64,000 nt of DNA from the NCBI GenBank assembly GCA_044222225.1, contig JBGANR010000002.1, positions 1 to 64,000 on the forward strand. Direction: 5' to 3'. This DNA comes from JBGANR01 sp044222225 (GTDB lineage: Bacteria; Actinomycetota; Actinomycetes; Mycobacteriales; Mycobacteriaceae). The notes beneath the pieces are model-generated. The model was not told where the DNA came from, ran no database searches, and was given only the letters and a program-made list of their open reading frames with translations. Both the position numbers and the translations under genes were made by a program. Position 1 is the stretch's first letter. The number at the start of each line of letters is the position of its first letter. Of the stretch, positions 35,990 to 44,283 are shown piece after piece.

Positions 35990-36718
35990 CTACTTGCGGC
36001 CGCGGGTCCAGTTCATGCCCCAGCCGTACGCGCGGTCGAGGTCGGCCTGGCTGCCGGTGATGTAGCGGACCTCGCGGGTGACGTCGATGCCGCGACCCGT
36101 GTTCTGCAGCAGTGCGATGGCGCAGATCCGGGCGTTGTCGCTGGCCGAGTCGAGGCGCACCTCGATCTGCGGGCCCGAGGTCGGGAACATCGTGACGACG
36201 CCGTCGACGGCGGCCCAGTTGGGGGCGCCCTCGTAGATCATGGCGAAGACGAGGATCCGGCGGAAGACGTCCGGTCGCGAGAGGTCGATGTGCATGTTCT
36301 CGCCGCCCGCGACGGCGCCGGAGCGGTCGTCGCCGTCGAGCTGGATGTGCGGGGCGCCCTGCAGCGACCCGAACGTGCCGCCGAGCGCTTGGACGACGCC
36401 CTTGCGACCGTCGGTGAGCTCATAGAGGCAGCCGAGATCGAGATCGACGGAGCCGCCGGTGAGCTTGGCGAGGAAACCCGTCTTCTTCGGGCCCTGCGTC
36501 CAGTTGAGATTGACGCGCATGACGCCCTGCTGCTCGCCGCGTTTCGTGAGACTGACCGAGGGCGCCGACTTCGTCAGGCTGAGTTTGCCGAGATTCACCC
36601 CGCCGCCCTGGGGCGGGGAGGGATGCTGCGGCTGCCGGGCCTGGTGGCCGCTCTGCTGCGGCGGGCCGGCCGGCGGTGGGGTGGGACTGCTCGGGCGCTT
36701 CGTGTAGTCGATGGCCAT
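35990..36718 (-). CDS. TerA family stress/tellurium-resistance protein
   Basis: TerD-superfamily protein of 242 residues. A Pro/Gln-rich N-terminus of about 40 residues is followed by the TerA core: VNLNWTQGPKKTGFLAKL, VDLDLGCLYELTDGRKGVVQALG, IQLDGDDRSG and the C-terminal AYGWGMNWTRGRK. The family is associated with calcium-dependent membrane or stress scaffolds. ATG 36718 is preceded by GGGAGG. It is the last gene of the Ter operon, 64 bases after terC. Confidence 0.9.
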   Translation of the reverse strand: MAIDYTKRPSSPTPPPAGPPQQSGHQARQPQHPSPPQGGGVNLGKLSLTKSAPSVSLTKRGEQQGVMRVNLNWTQGPKKTGFLAKLTGGSVDLDLGCLYELTDGRKGVVQALGGTFGSLQGAPHIQLDGDDRSGAVAGGENMHIDLSRPDVFRRILVFAMIYEGAPNWAAVDGVVTMFPTSGPQIEVRLDSASDNARICAIALLQNTGRGIDVTREVRYITGSQADLDRAYGWGMNWTRGRK

Positions 36719-36782
36719 GGTGGCCTCCCTGGGTGGTGCGAACGGTGGTCGTCGGGGCGTCGGCGGCCGCCGGTCGAGACGG

Positions 36783-37898
36783 TCAGCCGACTCCGACGGT
36801 GGAGTCGCTGCCCTCGACGGCGTTGTCGCGGCGATTGCGGAGGATGCTCGAGACGAGCGCCGCGCCGATGAACGCGACACCGATGAGGCCGGTGACGACC
36901 TCCTCGACGTGGATGCCGATGGAGATGAGCAGGATCGCGGCGAGGGCGCCGATCGCCCAGTGCGCGCCGTGCTCGAGGTACCGGTACTCCGACAGCGTGC
37001 CCTGCCGGACGAGGTAGACGGTGATGGACCGGACGAACATCGCGCCGATGAAGCCGAGGCCGAGGGCGATGATGATCGGGTCCGCCGTGATCGCGAACGC
37101 GCCGATGACGCCGTCGAACGAGAACGACGCGTCGAGCACCTCGAGGTAGAGGAACAGGAAGAAACCGGCCTTGCCGGTGGCCTTGGCGAGCTGCGACGGA
37201 CCGCCGGTGTGCGCCTCCTCGCCTTCCTCGCCCTCGTGATCGACGTTGAACAGCTCACCGAGACCGTTCACCGTGATGTAGGTGATCATGCCGAGCACAC
37301 CGGAGATCATGACCGTGGAGACCTTGTCGTCGGCGGCGAGGAACACCGCCGAGAGGACGAGCGATCCGCCGGCCACGATGACCGCGAGCTGGTCGAGCTT
37401 GCCGATCTTGGCGAGCGGTCGCTCCAGCCAGGCCAGCCAGACGATCTTGCGGTCCTCGAAGATGAAGTCGAGGAACAGCATGAGCAGGAACATCCCGCCG
37501 AACGCCGCGATCTGCGGATGTGCGTCGGTGAGCAGCGTCTCGTAGCTCGGCGAACCGTCGGCGAAATGCGCGGCGCCGTCCGCCGGCGGATTGAGCGCGA
37601 GATCGAGGGCGCGGGTCGGGGAGAGGCCGGCGGTCGCCCACACGATCGCGAGGGGGAAGACGAGACGCATGCCGAAGACGGCGATGAGGATGCCGATGGT
37701 CAGGAAGATCTTCTGCCAGAACTCACTCATCCGCTCGAGCACGGTCGCGTTGATGACCGCGTTGTCGAAGGAGAGCGACACCTCGAGGATGCCGAGGATG
37801 ACGACGAGGAGGACGGCTTCGGGCCCGCCGTACACGCCTGCCACGATGACTGACAGGATCGTGACGAGGATGGAGAAACCGAATATCCGGAGAACCAT
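36783..37898 (-). CDS. TerC/DUF475-family integral membrane protein
   Basis: Membrane protein of 371 residues with about nine or ten helices. Two conserved acidic helix segments, SLSFDNAVINATVL (about 42-55) and LDASFSFDGVIGAFA (about 246-260), mark the TerC/DUF475 family. Members are proposed to move or sense divalent metal ions, for example manganese efflux during translocation. It may anchor the soluble TerD proteins encoded just upstream. Start ATG 37898, 60 bases after terD. Confidence 0.92.
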   Translation of the reverse strand: MVLRIFGFSILVTILSVIVAGVYGGPEAVLLVVILGILEVSLSFDNAVINATVLERMSEFWQKIFLTIGILIAVFGMRLVFPLAIVWATAGLSPTRALDLALNPPADGAAHFADGSPSYETLLTDAHPQIAAFGGMFLLMLFLDFIFEDRKIVWLAWLERPLAKIGKLDQLAVIVAGGSLVLSAVFLAADDKVSTVMISGVLGMITYITVNGLGELFNVDHEGEEGEEAHTGGPSQLAKATGKAGFFLFLYLEVLDASFSFDGVIGAFAITADPIIIALGLGFIGAMFVRSITVYLVRQGTLSEYRYLEHGAHWAIGALAAILLISIGIHVEEVVTGLIGVAFIGAALVSSILRNRRDNAVEGSDSTVGVG

Positions 37899-37958
37899 GG
37901 GGTCCGTTCGATCGGGTCGACCGCGGGGGCGGTGGACGAGGTGGGGTCGACGGACGGG

Positions 37959-38534
37959 TCAGACGTTGACGCCGTAGTCGCGGGCGATGCCTGCCAGGCC
38001 GGAGGCGTAGCCCTGGCCGATGGCGCGGAACTTCCATTCTGCGCCATGTCGGTAGAGCTCGCCGAAGACCATCGCGGTCTCGGTCGAGGCGTCCTCGGAG
38101 AGGTCGTAGCGGGTGAGCTCGCGCCCGGTGTTGCGGTCGACGACGCGGATGAAGGCGCCCGTGATCTGGCCGAACGACTGCCGGCGTGCCGTGGCGTCGT
38201 GGATCGAGACCGGGAAGAAGATGTTCGTCACCGCGGGTGACAGCGCGATGAGATCGACGTTGACGACCTCGTCGTCGCCCTCGCCCTCGCCGGTGAGGTT
38301 GTCGCCGGTGTGCTCGACGGCGCCGTCGGGGGACCGCAGGTTGTTGTAGAAGACGAAATGCTGATCGGACAGGACGCGCCGGTCAGGCCCCGTGAGCAGG
38401 GCGGACGCGTCGAGGTCGAAGTCGGCGCCGGTCGTCGCGCGGACGTCCCAGCCGAGCCCGACGGCGACGGCCGTCAGGTTGTCCGTCTGCTTGGAGAGGG
38501 AGACGTTGCCACCCTTGCTCAAAGACACGCTCAT
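37959..38534 (-). CDS. terD: TerD family calcium-binding stress protein (copy 1)
   Basis: Protein of 191 residues with the full TerD fold. Calcium ligands are in [10 protein letters not shown] (about 39-48) and GDNLTGEGEGDDE (about 77-89), and the [20 protein letters not shown] block closes the C-terminus. It is about 70% identical by eye to the next copy, so the two arose by duplication. TerD proteins are cytosolic and linked to tellurite, oxidative and phage stress responses. Confidence 0.95.
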   Translation of the reverse strand: MSVSLSKGGNVSLSKQTDNLTAVAVGLGWDVRATTGADFDLDASALLTGPDRRVLSDQHFVFYNNLRSPDGAVEHTGDNLTGEGEGDDEVVNVDLIALSPAVTNIFFPVSIHDATARRQSFGQITGAFIRVVDRNTGRELTRYDLSEDASTETAMVFGELYRHGAEWKFRAIGQGYASGLAGIARDYGVNV

Positions 38535-38599
38535 GGATTCACGGACCTTCCTGTGGGGGCCGATGCCGGGAACGGCCTTATGACGAGGCGTGGACGCGC

Positions 38600-38639
38600 C
38601 AGCGCCGTGCCCGGCATGTGGCCAAGGGGCACGGCGCTG
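38600..38639 (-). terminator. hairpin between the two terD genes
   Basis: CAGCGCCGTGCCC (38600-38612) and GGGCACGGCGCTG (38627-38639) form a perfect 13-bp stem with a 14-base loop in the 118-base gap between the two copies. No T-run follows. It may reduce, rather than block, read-through and so set different levels for the two proteins. Confidence 0.65.
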
Positions 38640-38652
38640 CCGTTACCGGATT

Positions 38653-39228
38653 TTAGACGTTGACGCCGTAGTCGCGGGCGATGCCGGCGAGCCCGGAGGC
38701 ATAGCCCTGGCCGATGGCGCGGAACTTCCACTCGGCGCCGTTGCGGTAGAGCTCGCCGAAGACCATCGCGGTCTCGGTCGAGGCGTCCTCGGAGAGGTCG
38801 TAGCGGGCGAGCTCGTTGCCGTTGGAGCGGTCGACGACGCGGATGTACGCGTTGCGGACCTGGCCGAAGGACTGCGAGCGGGCGTCCGCGTCGTAGATCG
38901 AGACCGGGAAGACGACCTTGCCGATGTTGGCCGGGACGGCCGCGAGCTCGACGTTGATGACCTCGTCGTCGCCGTCGCCTTCACCGGTGGTGTTGTCGCC
39001 GGTGTGCTCGATCGAGCCGTCCGGCGAGCGCAGGTTGTTGAAGAAGATGAAGTGCTGATCGGAGACGACCCGACCGTCGGCGTCGGCTCCGATGGCGCTG
39101 GCATCGAGATCGAAGTCGGTGCCGGTCGTCGACCGGATGTCCCAGCCGAGTCCGACGGAGACGGCCGTGAGGTTCGGTGCCGCCTTGGTGAGCGAGACGT
39201 TGCCGCCCTTGGTCAAGCTGACGCCCAT
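38653..39228 (-). CDS. terD: TerD family calcium-binding stress protein (copy 2)
   Basis: Second 191-residue Ter[13 protein letters not shown] (about 39-50) and [13 protein letters not shown] (about 77-89) keep every expected calcium ligand. Differences from copy 1 cluster in the loop after DLDASA. A GGGACTCCCC stretch lies directly before the ATG. It follows a 177-base gap downstream of the double-TerD fusion and is the first gene after that gap, so an internal promoter is possible. Confidence 0.95.
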   Translation of the reverse strand: MGVSLTKGGNVSLTKAAPNLTAVSVGLGWDIRSTTGTDFDLDASAIGADADGRVVSDQHFIFFNNLRSPDGSIEHTGDNTTGEGDGDDEVINVELAAVPANIGKVVFPVSIYDADARSQSFGQVRNAYIRVVDRSNGNELARYDLSEDASTETAMVFGELYRNGAEWKFRAIGQGYASGLAGIARDYGVNV

Positions 39229-39376
39229 GGGGAGTCCCTTTCGTTTGATGCATGGCGTATCGGCAGTTCGGGTGTGTCACCGCTCACGCCGCGGACTGGA
39301 TATTTCAGACTCGCGGCCCCGAGTGTAGCGGCCCGACGGAGCTCGTGGCGATGTCTGCACCACGAACATCCGTCGA

Positions 39377-39398
39377 CGGGCGGTGTGTCGTCCGCCCG
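39377..39398 (-). terminator. short hairpin after the double-TerD gene
   Basis: CGGGCGG and CCGCCCG form a perfect 7-bp stem with an eight-base loop, beginning eight bases beyond the double-TerD stop codon. No T-run is present. Confidence 0.5.
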
Positions 39399-39405
39399 GA
39401 CGGCC

Positions 39406-40932
39406 TCATCCGAGGAAGCGGGAGAGCAGCGGCGCGGCCTGCTTCGGATTCTTCGTCTGGATGCCTTCACCCATCGCCTGCAGCTTCCACTCGGCGCCCT
39501 CCCGGTAGACCCGCGCCATCACCATGCCGGTGAACGGCATGCCGCCCTGCAGCGTGTAACGGGCGAGTTCAGCGCCCGTCGTGAGGTCGACGAGCCGGCA
39601 GTACGCGTTGCGGACCTGCTCGAACGTCTGACCGCGGTACGACGTCACGGTGAGGACGATCGACGTGATGTGGGGTGAGACGGCGGGCAGGTCGATGCTC
39701 ACCACCTCGTCGTCGCCGCCGCCTTCACCGGTGAGGTTGTCGCCCGAGTGGCGGATGGAGCCGTCCTTGGCCGAGAGCCGGCCGTAGTAGATGACGTCGT
39801 CGACGGCCCCGCCCGCGAAGAGGAAGGCGGAGGCGTCGAGGTCGATGTTCGCTGTGCGCGAACCGAACCGGCCGCGCGTCTCGACGGGGTCCCAGCCGAG
39901 CCCCATGTCGATGCGCGTGAGGGCGACGCCGCCGTCCTTGCGCAGACTGACGCGCTGGCCCTTGGCGAGGCTGACCGGCCGGGACTTCGACAGGCTGATC
40001 TCGCCGCCGCCGCCCGCGGGCGCCGCCTGCGCACCCGTAGGCGATCCGTACGGCGCCTGGGGCGGTGCGCCGTAGGAGGGCGCGGGCGCCGTGGCGCCGT
40101 AGTCGGGCGGCGGGGGCTGCGTGCCGTAGCTCGGGGCGGGGGCGCCGTAGCTCGGCGCCGGTGAGCCGTACGACGGTGCAGGCGAGCCGTAGTCGGGGGC
40201 CGGCGGCTGACCGCCGTAGTTCGGAGCGGGGGTGCCGTAGCTCGGCGCCGGTGAGCCGTACGACGGTGCAGGCGAGCCGTAATCGGGCGCCGGAGAACCG
40301 GGTGCGGGGGGCGGGGAGCCGTAGCTCGGTGCGGGGGAGCCGTACGCGGGGGCCGGCGGTGCGGCGGGCGGTGCCGGGGGCGCGGCGGGTGGTGCCGGGG
40401 GTGCGGGCGGCGCGGCGGGCGCGGGCTCGTCGTCGACGCTGACCCCGTGGTCGGTGACGAGAGCCGCGAAGCCGCCCGCGTAGCCCTGTCCGACGGCGCG
40501 CACCTTCCAGGCCGGGCCGCGACGGTACAGCTCGATGGCGATGACGATCGACTCGGTGGCCAGGCCGTCGATCCGGTACTCGTAGAGGCGGTTGCCGGTG
40601 CCGTCGGCGACGCGGGCGGTCGGGGGCGCGAAACGTCCGAAGGTCGCCGAGGCGTCCTCGAGCGTGATGACGGTCCGGATCTGGTCGATGTCGGCCGGCA
40701 CCTCGGCGAGGGTCACCCGCAGCGCGGCGGGCTGTCCCGGCCCGCCGGGCTGCAGCCGGACGCCGGGGCCGGTCGGCTGGTTGAAGAAGACGAAGTCGGC
40801 GTCACTGCGGACCTTGCCCGCGGACGTCACGAGCAGCGCCGACACGTCCGCCGGAGCGGTGAGGTCGACGGAGACGACGACTTCGGGCGTGTTGAGCGGA
40901 CCGTTCTGGCCCTTGGCGAGTGGTGTGGTCAC
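39406..40932 (-). CDS. double-TerD fusion protein with a P/A/Y/G/S-rich linker
   Basis: Protein of 508 residues. An N-terminal TerD-like domain (about 1-165) keeps the closing YRRGPAWKVRAVGQGYAGG block but has lost both calcium loops (ADVSALLV instead of DLDASA, and no GDN-TGEG-GDDE). A linker of about 150 residues is built of PAPSYGSPAPSYG-like units. The C-terminal TerD domain (about 318-508) is intact, with NIDLDASAFLF and GDNLTGEGGGDDE. The GTG start overlaps the upstream HAD gene stop, tying the scaffold to the enzyme genes. The linker may drive clustering or binding. Confidence 0.9.
   Translation of the reverse strand: MTTPLAKGQNGPLNTPEVVVSVDLTAPADVSALLVTSAGKVRSDADFVFFNQPTGPGVRLQPGGPGQPAALRVTLAEVPADIDQIRTVITLEDASATFGRFAPPTARVADGTGNRLYEYRIDGLATESIVIAIELYRRGPAWKVRAVGQGYAGGFAALVTDHGVSVDDEPAPAAPPAPPAPPAAPPAPPAAPPAPAYGSPAPSYGSPPPAPGSPAPDYGSPAPSYGSPAPSYGTPAPNYGGQPPAPDYGSPAPSYGSPAPSYGAPAPSYGTQPPPPDYGATAPAPSYGAPPQAPYGSPTGAQAAPAGGGGEISLSKSRPVSLAKGQRVSLRKDGGVALTRIDMGLGWDPVETRGRFGSRTANIDLDASAFLFAGGAVDDVIYYGRLSAKDGSIRHSGDNLTGEGGGDDEVVSIDLPAVSPHITSIVLTVTSYRGQTFEQVRNAYCRLVDLTTGAELARYTLQGGMPFTGMVMARVYREGAEWKLQAMGEGIQTKNPKQAAPLLSRFLG
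40144..40281 (-). repeat. 48-bp identical repeat with 90-bp period in the TerD linker
   Basis: Bases 40144-40191 and 40234-40281 are identical. They encode the repeated Y-G-S-P-A-P-S segments of the linker in the double-TerD gene. The 90-bp offset (30 codons) preserves frame and indicates recent internal duplication. Confidence 0.85.
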
Positions 40933-41813
40933 AGGGCCATCCTGGCAGAAGTCGCGAACCAGCGGATGATCTCGCGGCCCGCGTCGATGCCGGCGGCGGC
41001 CGTCACCGCGACGCCGGGGTGGGTCCAGCCGAGGTCTTCGAGTTCGCCGTGCCGAGGCCGGATCGCCGCGTCGGCGGTGGCGAGGAGCTGCGCGTCGAGG
41101 GCGCCGTCGCCGGCCGCGAGCAGCGGGGCGTCGGCGCTCAGGGCGCCCTCGGCGACGAGCCGGCGACGCACCTCGGCGACGGCGCGGCTCTTGCAGACGG
41201 CGTCCGGCATGGTGTAGATCTTGCGCCCTTGCCGGGAGGCGTTCCAGCCCCGCGGCCGGCACCAGGCGTCCCATTCGGCGAGGAAGTCCGGGGGCAACCG
41301 GCCGAGGTCGACGACGAGATAGTGGAACAGGCTGTCGGCGACGCGGGAGCTGGTCACCCAGGACGCGTCCAGGCGTGGCTGCAGAGCCGCGACCACGTCG
41401 TCGAGCCCGGCTCCGCCCGCGCGGGCGGCCGCGTCGATCGAGGCTCGCCAGCCGGTGTCGGGGACGCCGTCGACGAGGATCGTGCCGCCGTTGCTCGTCA
41501 CCGCGTAGTGCCACGGGCCGCCGGGCAGGGTGATCCGGTTGAACTGCACGACGGTGCGGGTCGTCGTCGGGACGACGACGGCGATATCCGTGACACGGCG
41601 CAGCTCCTCGGCCGCGTCGCGGTGCATGAACGACAGCGGCGCGTCCTGATAGATCTCGACGCACAGGATGTCGCCGGGCGCGGACGGCGACATCTCGGCG
41701 ACGGCCTTCGCCGAATAGATCAGCGTGCGGTCGAGGTCGCTGGCGACGAGCGCGGCGCGGCGCTCGGCGGCGGCCGGCGGGTCGGCCGGGTCGGTGGTGG
41801 TCGGTGCGGTCAT
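40929..41813 (-). CDS. HAD-superfamily phosphatase of the Ter module
   Basis: Cof-like HAD enzyme of 294 residues: nucleophile motif VASDLDRTLIYSA (about 22-34), motif II region YAVTSNGGTILVDG, and the acidic motif IV region LLAAGDGALDAQLL (about 243-256). In the Ter-linked pathway it is expected to remove phosphate from a phosphoribosylated intermediate (literature proposal). It overlaps the PRTase gene upstream (ATGA) and the double-TerD gene downstream. Confidence 0.88.
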   Translation of the reverse strand: MTAPTTTDPADPPAAAERRAALVASDLDRTLIYSAKAVAEMSPSAPGDILCVEIYQDAPLSFMHRDAAEELRRVTDIAVVVPTTTRTVVQFNRITLPGGPWHYAVTSNGGTILVDGVPDTGWRASIDAAARAGGAGLDDVVAALQPRLDASWVTSSRVADSLFHYLVVDLGRLPPDFLAEWDAWCRPRGWNASRQGRKIYTMPDAVCKSRAVAEVRRRLVAEGALSADAPLLAAGDGALDAQLLATADAAIRPRHGELEDLGWTHPGVAVTAAAGIDAGREIIRWFATSARMAL

Positions 41814-42922
41814 CGGGCGAGCTCCTTGATGAGTCCCATGCAGGAGTAGGCGAGGTCGGGGATCACCTCGACGGGCACGCCGCGATCGGCGGCGAGGAGC
41901 CGGATGTGCCGGTGGTCCGGCGCGTCGGCGTCACGGACGAGGATGCGCCACGGCATCCGGCGCAGCAGCACGCGCGTCGTCTCCCCGACACCGGGTTTGA
42001 CGAAGTTGGTGCTCGTGATGCCGTACTCGGCCTGCACCGCCTCGACGGAGGCCCAGCCCGCCCACGTCGGTGTGCGGTCGGCTGCCAGCAGCGCGGCGAC
42101 CTGGCCGGCGACGCGGATGGTCACGGCCCCGAAGCAGTCGGCGACGGTGTCGACGAGGACGCCGGAGACGTCGTCGGCGGCCAGTTCGGCGTAGAACTTC
42201 GCGCCGTGGAACTCGCCGGGGCCGATGTGCGTCGCGTTGAGGACCGTGCGGGAGACGAGCCCGGAGACCGTCGAGTTGAGGCACGCCGAGGCGATGAGGA
42301 AGTCGTCGCGGGTGCCGTAGGTGCGGGCGCAGGCGCCCGGGTCGGCGAGCACGGCGAGGTCGGGATCGAAGACGGCGCCGCCGGCCGCGTGATAGTCGGC
42401 GAGGGCGGCGGTCAGCTCGCGGGTGATGACGCCCTTGCCCGTCCAGCCGTCGACGAAGACGACCGACGCGGGGTCGTGGTGGGCCGCGAGGTGGTCGAGG
42501 GCGACGGTGTCGATGCCTCGTCCGCGAACGATCGATACGGCGTAATGCGGCAGATCGAGGCCGTGCCGGTAGGCGGCCCAGCGCCGCATGAGGACGCCGA
42601 CCGGCGTGCCGGCCCGGGCGAGCGAGACGAGGACGACGTCGGAGCCGCGTTCGCGCAGGACGAGCTCGGTGACGGTGCCGACGGCCAGCGCCAGTCGCGC
42701 GGCGGACTCCCGCAGCACCTCGTCGAAGAGCCTGCGGTAGGCCGGGCCCGGCTGATACTCGATCGGCAGTGATTCCGCGTAGTGCGCCTGTCCGGACTGG
42801 ATCCGGCGCTCGCGGTCGGCGATGTCCGCCTCCAGCCGCACGTGCGAGAGGTCCTTGAGCAGCCAGCGGACGTCCGCGGCGGCGTACGAGCCGAAATCGG
42901 GGCCGGTGAGCGGTGTCGTCAC
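41810..42922 (-). CDS. StiP-like phosphoribosyltransferase with PELOTA RNA-binding domain
   Basis: Protein of 370 residues. The N-terminal PRTase_1 domain (about 8-280, StiP-type start FGSYAAADVRWLLKD) contains the PRPP-loop-like VVFVDGWTGKGVITREL (about 150-166). The C-terminal 50 residues, RRMPWRILVRDADAPDHRH through IPDLAYSCMGLIKEL, match the PELOTA_1 RNA-binding module. Older annotation calls this family a cysteine protease; the PRTase fold explains the motifs better. GTG start overlapping the next PRTase gene. Confidence 0.87.
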   Translation of the reverse strand: MTTPLTGPDFGSYAAADVRWLLKDLSHVRLEADIADRERRIQSGQAHYAESLPIEYQPGPAYRRLFDEVLRESAARLALAVGTVTELVLRERGSDVVLVSLARAGTPVGVLMRRWAAYRHGLDLPHYAVSIVRGRGIDTVALDHLAAHHDPASVVFVDGWTGKGVITRELTAALADYHAAGGAVFDPDLAVLADPGACARTYGTRDDFLIASACLNSTVSGLVSRTVLNATHIGPGEFHGAKFYAELAADDVSGVLVDTVADCFGAVTIRVAGQVAALLAADRTPTWAGWASVEAVQAEYGITSTNFVKPGVGETTRVLLRRMPWRILVRDADAPDHRHIRLLAADRGVPVEVIPDLAYSCMGLIKELAR

Positions 42923-44283
42923 GGGTTCTCCGCCGATCGGTCGGTGAGCTCGGCCGATGTTCGGCCGCGGTCGCGCACCGCCGCCTGGTCGGTGCCGGGC
43001 AGGACGGCGAGCAGGACGTCGTCGCCGGCCGCGGTGAGGACGTCGAGGAGGCCGCCCGGCGCGGCCAGCCGCGGGGTGTCGGCGGGCGCGTCGACGACCA
43101 GCACCAGCCGGGCCTGCGCGGCAGCGTCCGGGAGGGCCGCGTTGTACAGGTAACGGGGCGCGTCCTCGCCCTCCTCCGGGGCGGGAAAGGTGAAGCCCCG
43201 CCGCAACGGATAGCCCGGCGCGTCGACCACGTACGCGGGGGAACGGGTCGTCGTCTGGAACCGGACGTCGAGGTGGTGGCCTTCGAGCGCGTCGGCCAGG
43301 CGCAGGGGCAGGTGCATGAGCTCCTCGTGGCCGACGACGATCACGGGCCGGCTCGGGTCGAGTTCCGCGGCGAGCAGCGTCGCGGCCGTCGCGACGGCCG
43401 CGGCGTAGCGGGGCCGGTCGTCGTCCTCGAAGCCGAAGCGGCCGCCGTCGGGGACGTCCGTGGGCCAGGGCAGGTCGATCCGGGTGACGGTGCCGGACGC
43501 CGCGCCGCGCGGATTGAGCGGCGGATCGGGCAACGCGAGGACGTCGGCGACGAGCGTCGGCGGCAGCTCGGTTCTGCCGGTGGCGAGCGCGACGTGGTCG
43601 ATCCGCACACCGAGAGCGGCCGCGGCGTCCGCGCAGGCCCGGCGGTGTTCGGCGGTGCGCATGTCGACGAGCGAGGCGACGACGTAGTGCGCACGCGGGG
43701 CGAGGGCGTGCAGGGCGCCGATCGCGTCGATAGCGGTGGCGCCGGTCGAGATCTCGTCGTCGACGAGGACCAGCGGCGCGGGCCGGTGTAGCCGTGCGGG
43801 ATCCGCAGGCTGCAGCTGGTGCCGCGTCGCGTGCGAATGTCCCTCCTCGAACTCGGCGTGGGTGCGGGCGCCGCCGCGGCGCGTCGAATGCAGGTAGTAG
43901 GACGCGCGCAGCCGGTCGGCGACGCAATGGCCGAGCCCCGTCGCCGTCTCCGCGAAACCGAGCACGAGCAGGTCTCGTCCGCCGGCCGGTACGTCGGTGT
44001 CCGGGGCGTCGCCCAGCGCGGCGAGGACGAGGTCGCCGAGCCGGTCGGCCGCCGCGATGACGTCGCCCGGCGGCGTCGGGAGATGCTTGCCGAGCACCGT
44101 CGAGACGAGCAGATGGGCGCGCCGCGGGTTGCGCCGCAGCCCGGGTTCGACCAGGTCGGGCACCTCGGCGCCGACGGGGGAGTCGACGTGATGCAGCCCG
44201 TACCCGAGTCGCTGCGTCGCCCAGGGCGTGGGGCGCTCGCGGGTGTCTGCCGGATCGGTCCGGTGATCGGTCGTCGCGCTCAT
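42919..44283 (-). CDS. phosphoribosyltransferase with TRSP domain
   Basis: Protein of 454 residues. The PRTase_2 domain (about 25-260) has LVLGFAETATGLGH and the PRPP motif LVLVDDEISTGATAIDAI (about 171-188). The C-terminal TRSP domain (about 270-430) carries its namesake TTTRSPAYVVD. These two families occur together in Ter clusters, where they are proposed to build a nucleoside-like compound. It overlaps both neighbours by four bases. Confidence 0.88.
   Translation of the reverse strand: MSATTDHRTDPADTRERPTPWATQRLGYGLHHVDSPVGAEVPDLVEPGLRRNPRRAHLLVSTVLGKHLPTPPGDVIAAADRLGDLVLAALGDAPDTDVPAGGRDLLVLGFAETATGLGHCVADRLRASYYLHSTRRGGARTHAEFEEGHSHATRHQLQPADPARLHRPAPLVLVDDEISTGATAIDAIGALHALAPRAHYVVASLVDMRTAEHRRACADAAAALGVRIDHVALATGRTELPPTLVADVLALPDPPLNPRGAASGTVTRIDLPWPTDVPDGGRFGFEDDDRPRYAAAVATAATLLAAELDPSRPVIVVGHEELMHLPLRLADALEGHHLDVRFQTTTRSPAYVVDAPGYPLRRGFTFPAPEEGEDAPRYLYNAALPDAAAQARLVLVVDAPADTPRLAAPGGLLDVLTAAGDDVLLAVLPGTDQAAVRDRGRTSAELTDRSAENP

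Noticed and set aside
40144..40281. CRISPR-like spacing of repeats in the TerD linker
   Set aside because: The repeats are in frame, encode Pro/Ala/Tyr residues inside one gene, and there are no cas genes.
41810..42922. Annotation as a cysteine protease (StiP)
   Set aside because: The PRPP-loop-like VDGWTGKGV motif and PELOTA C-terminus fit a phosphoribosyltransferase; no Cys-His protease pair is apparent.
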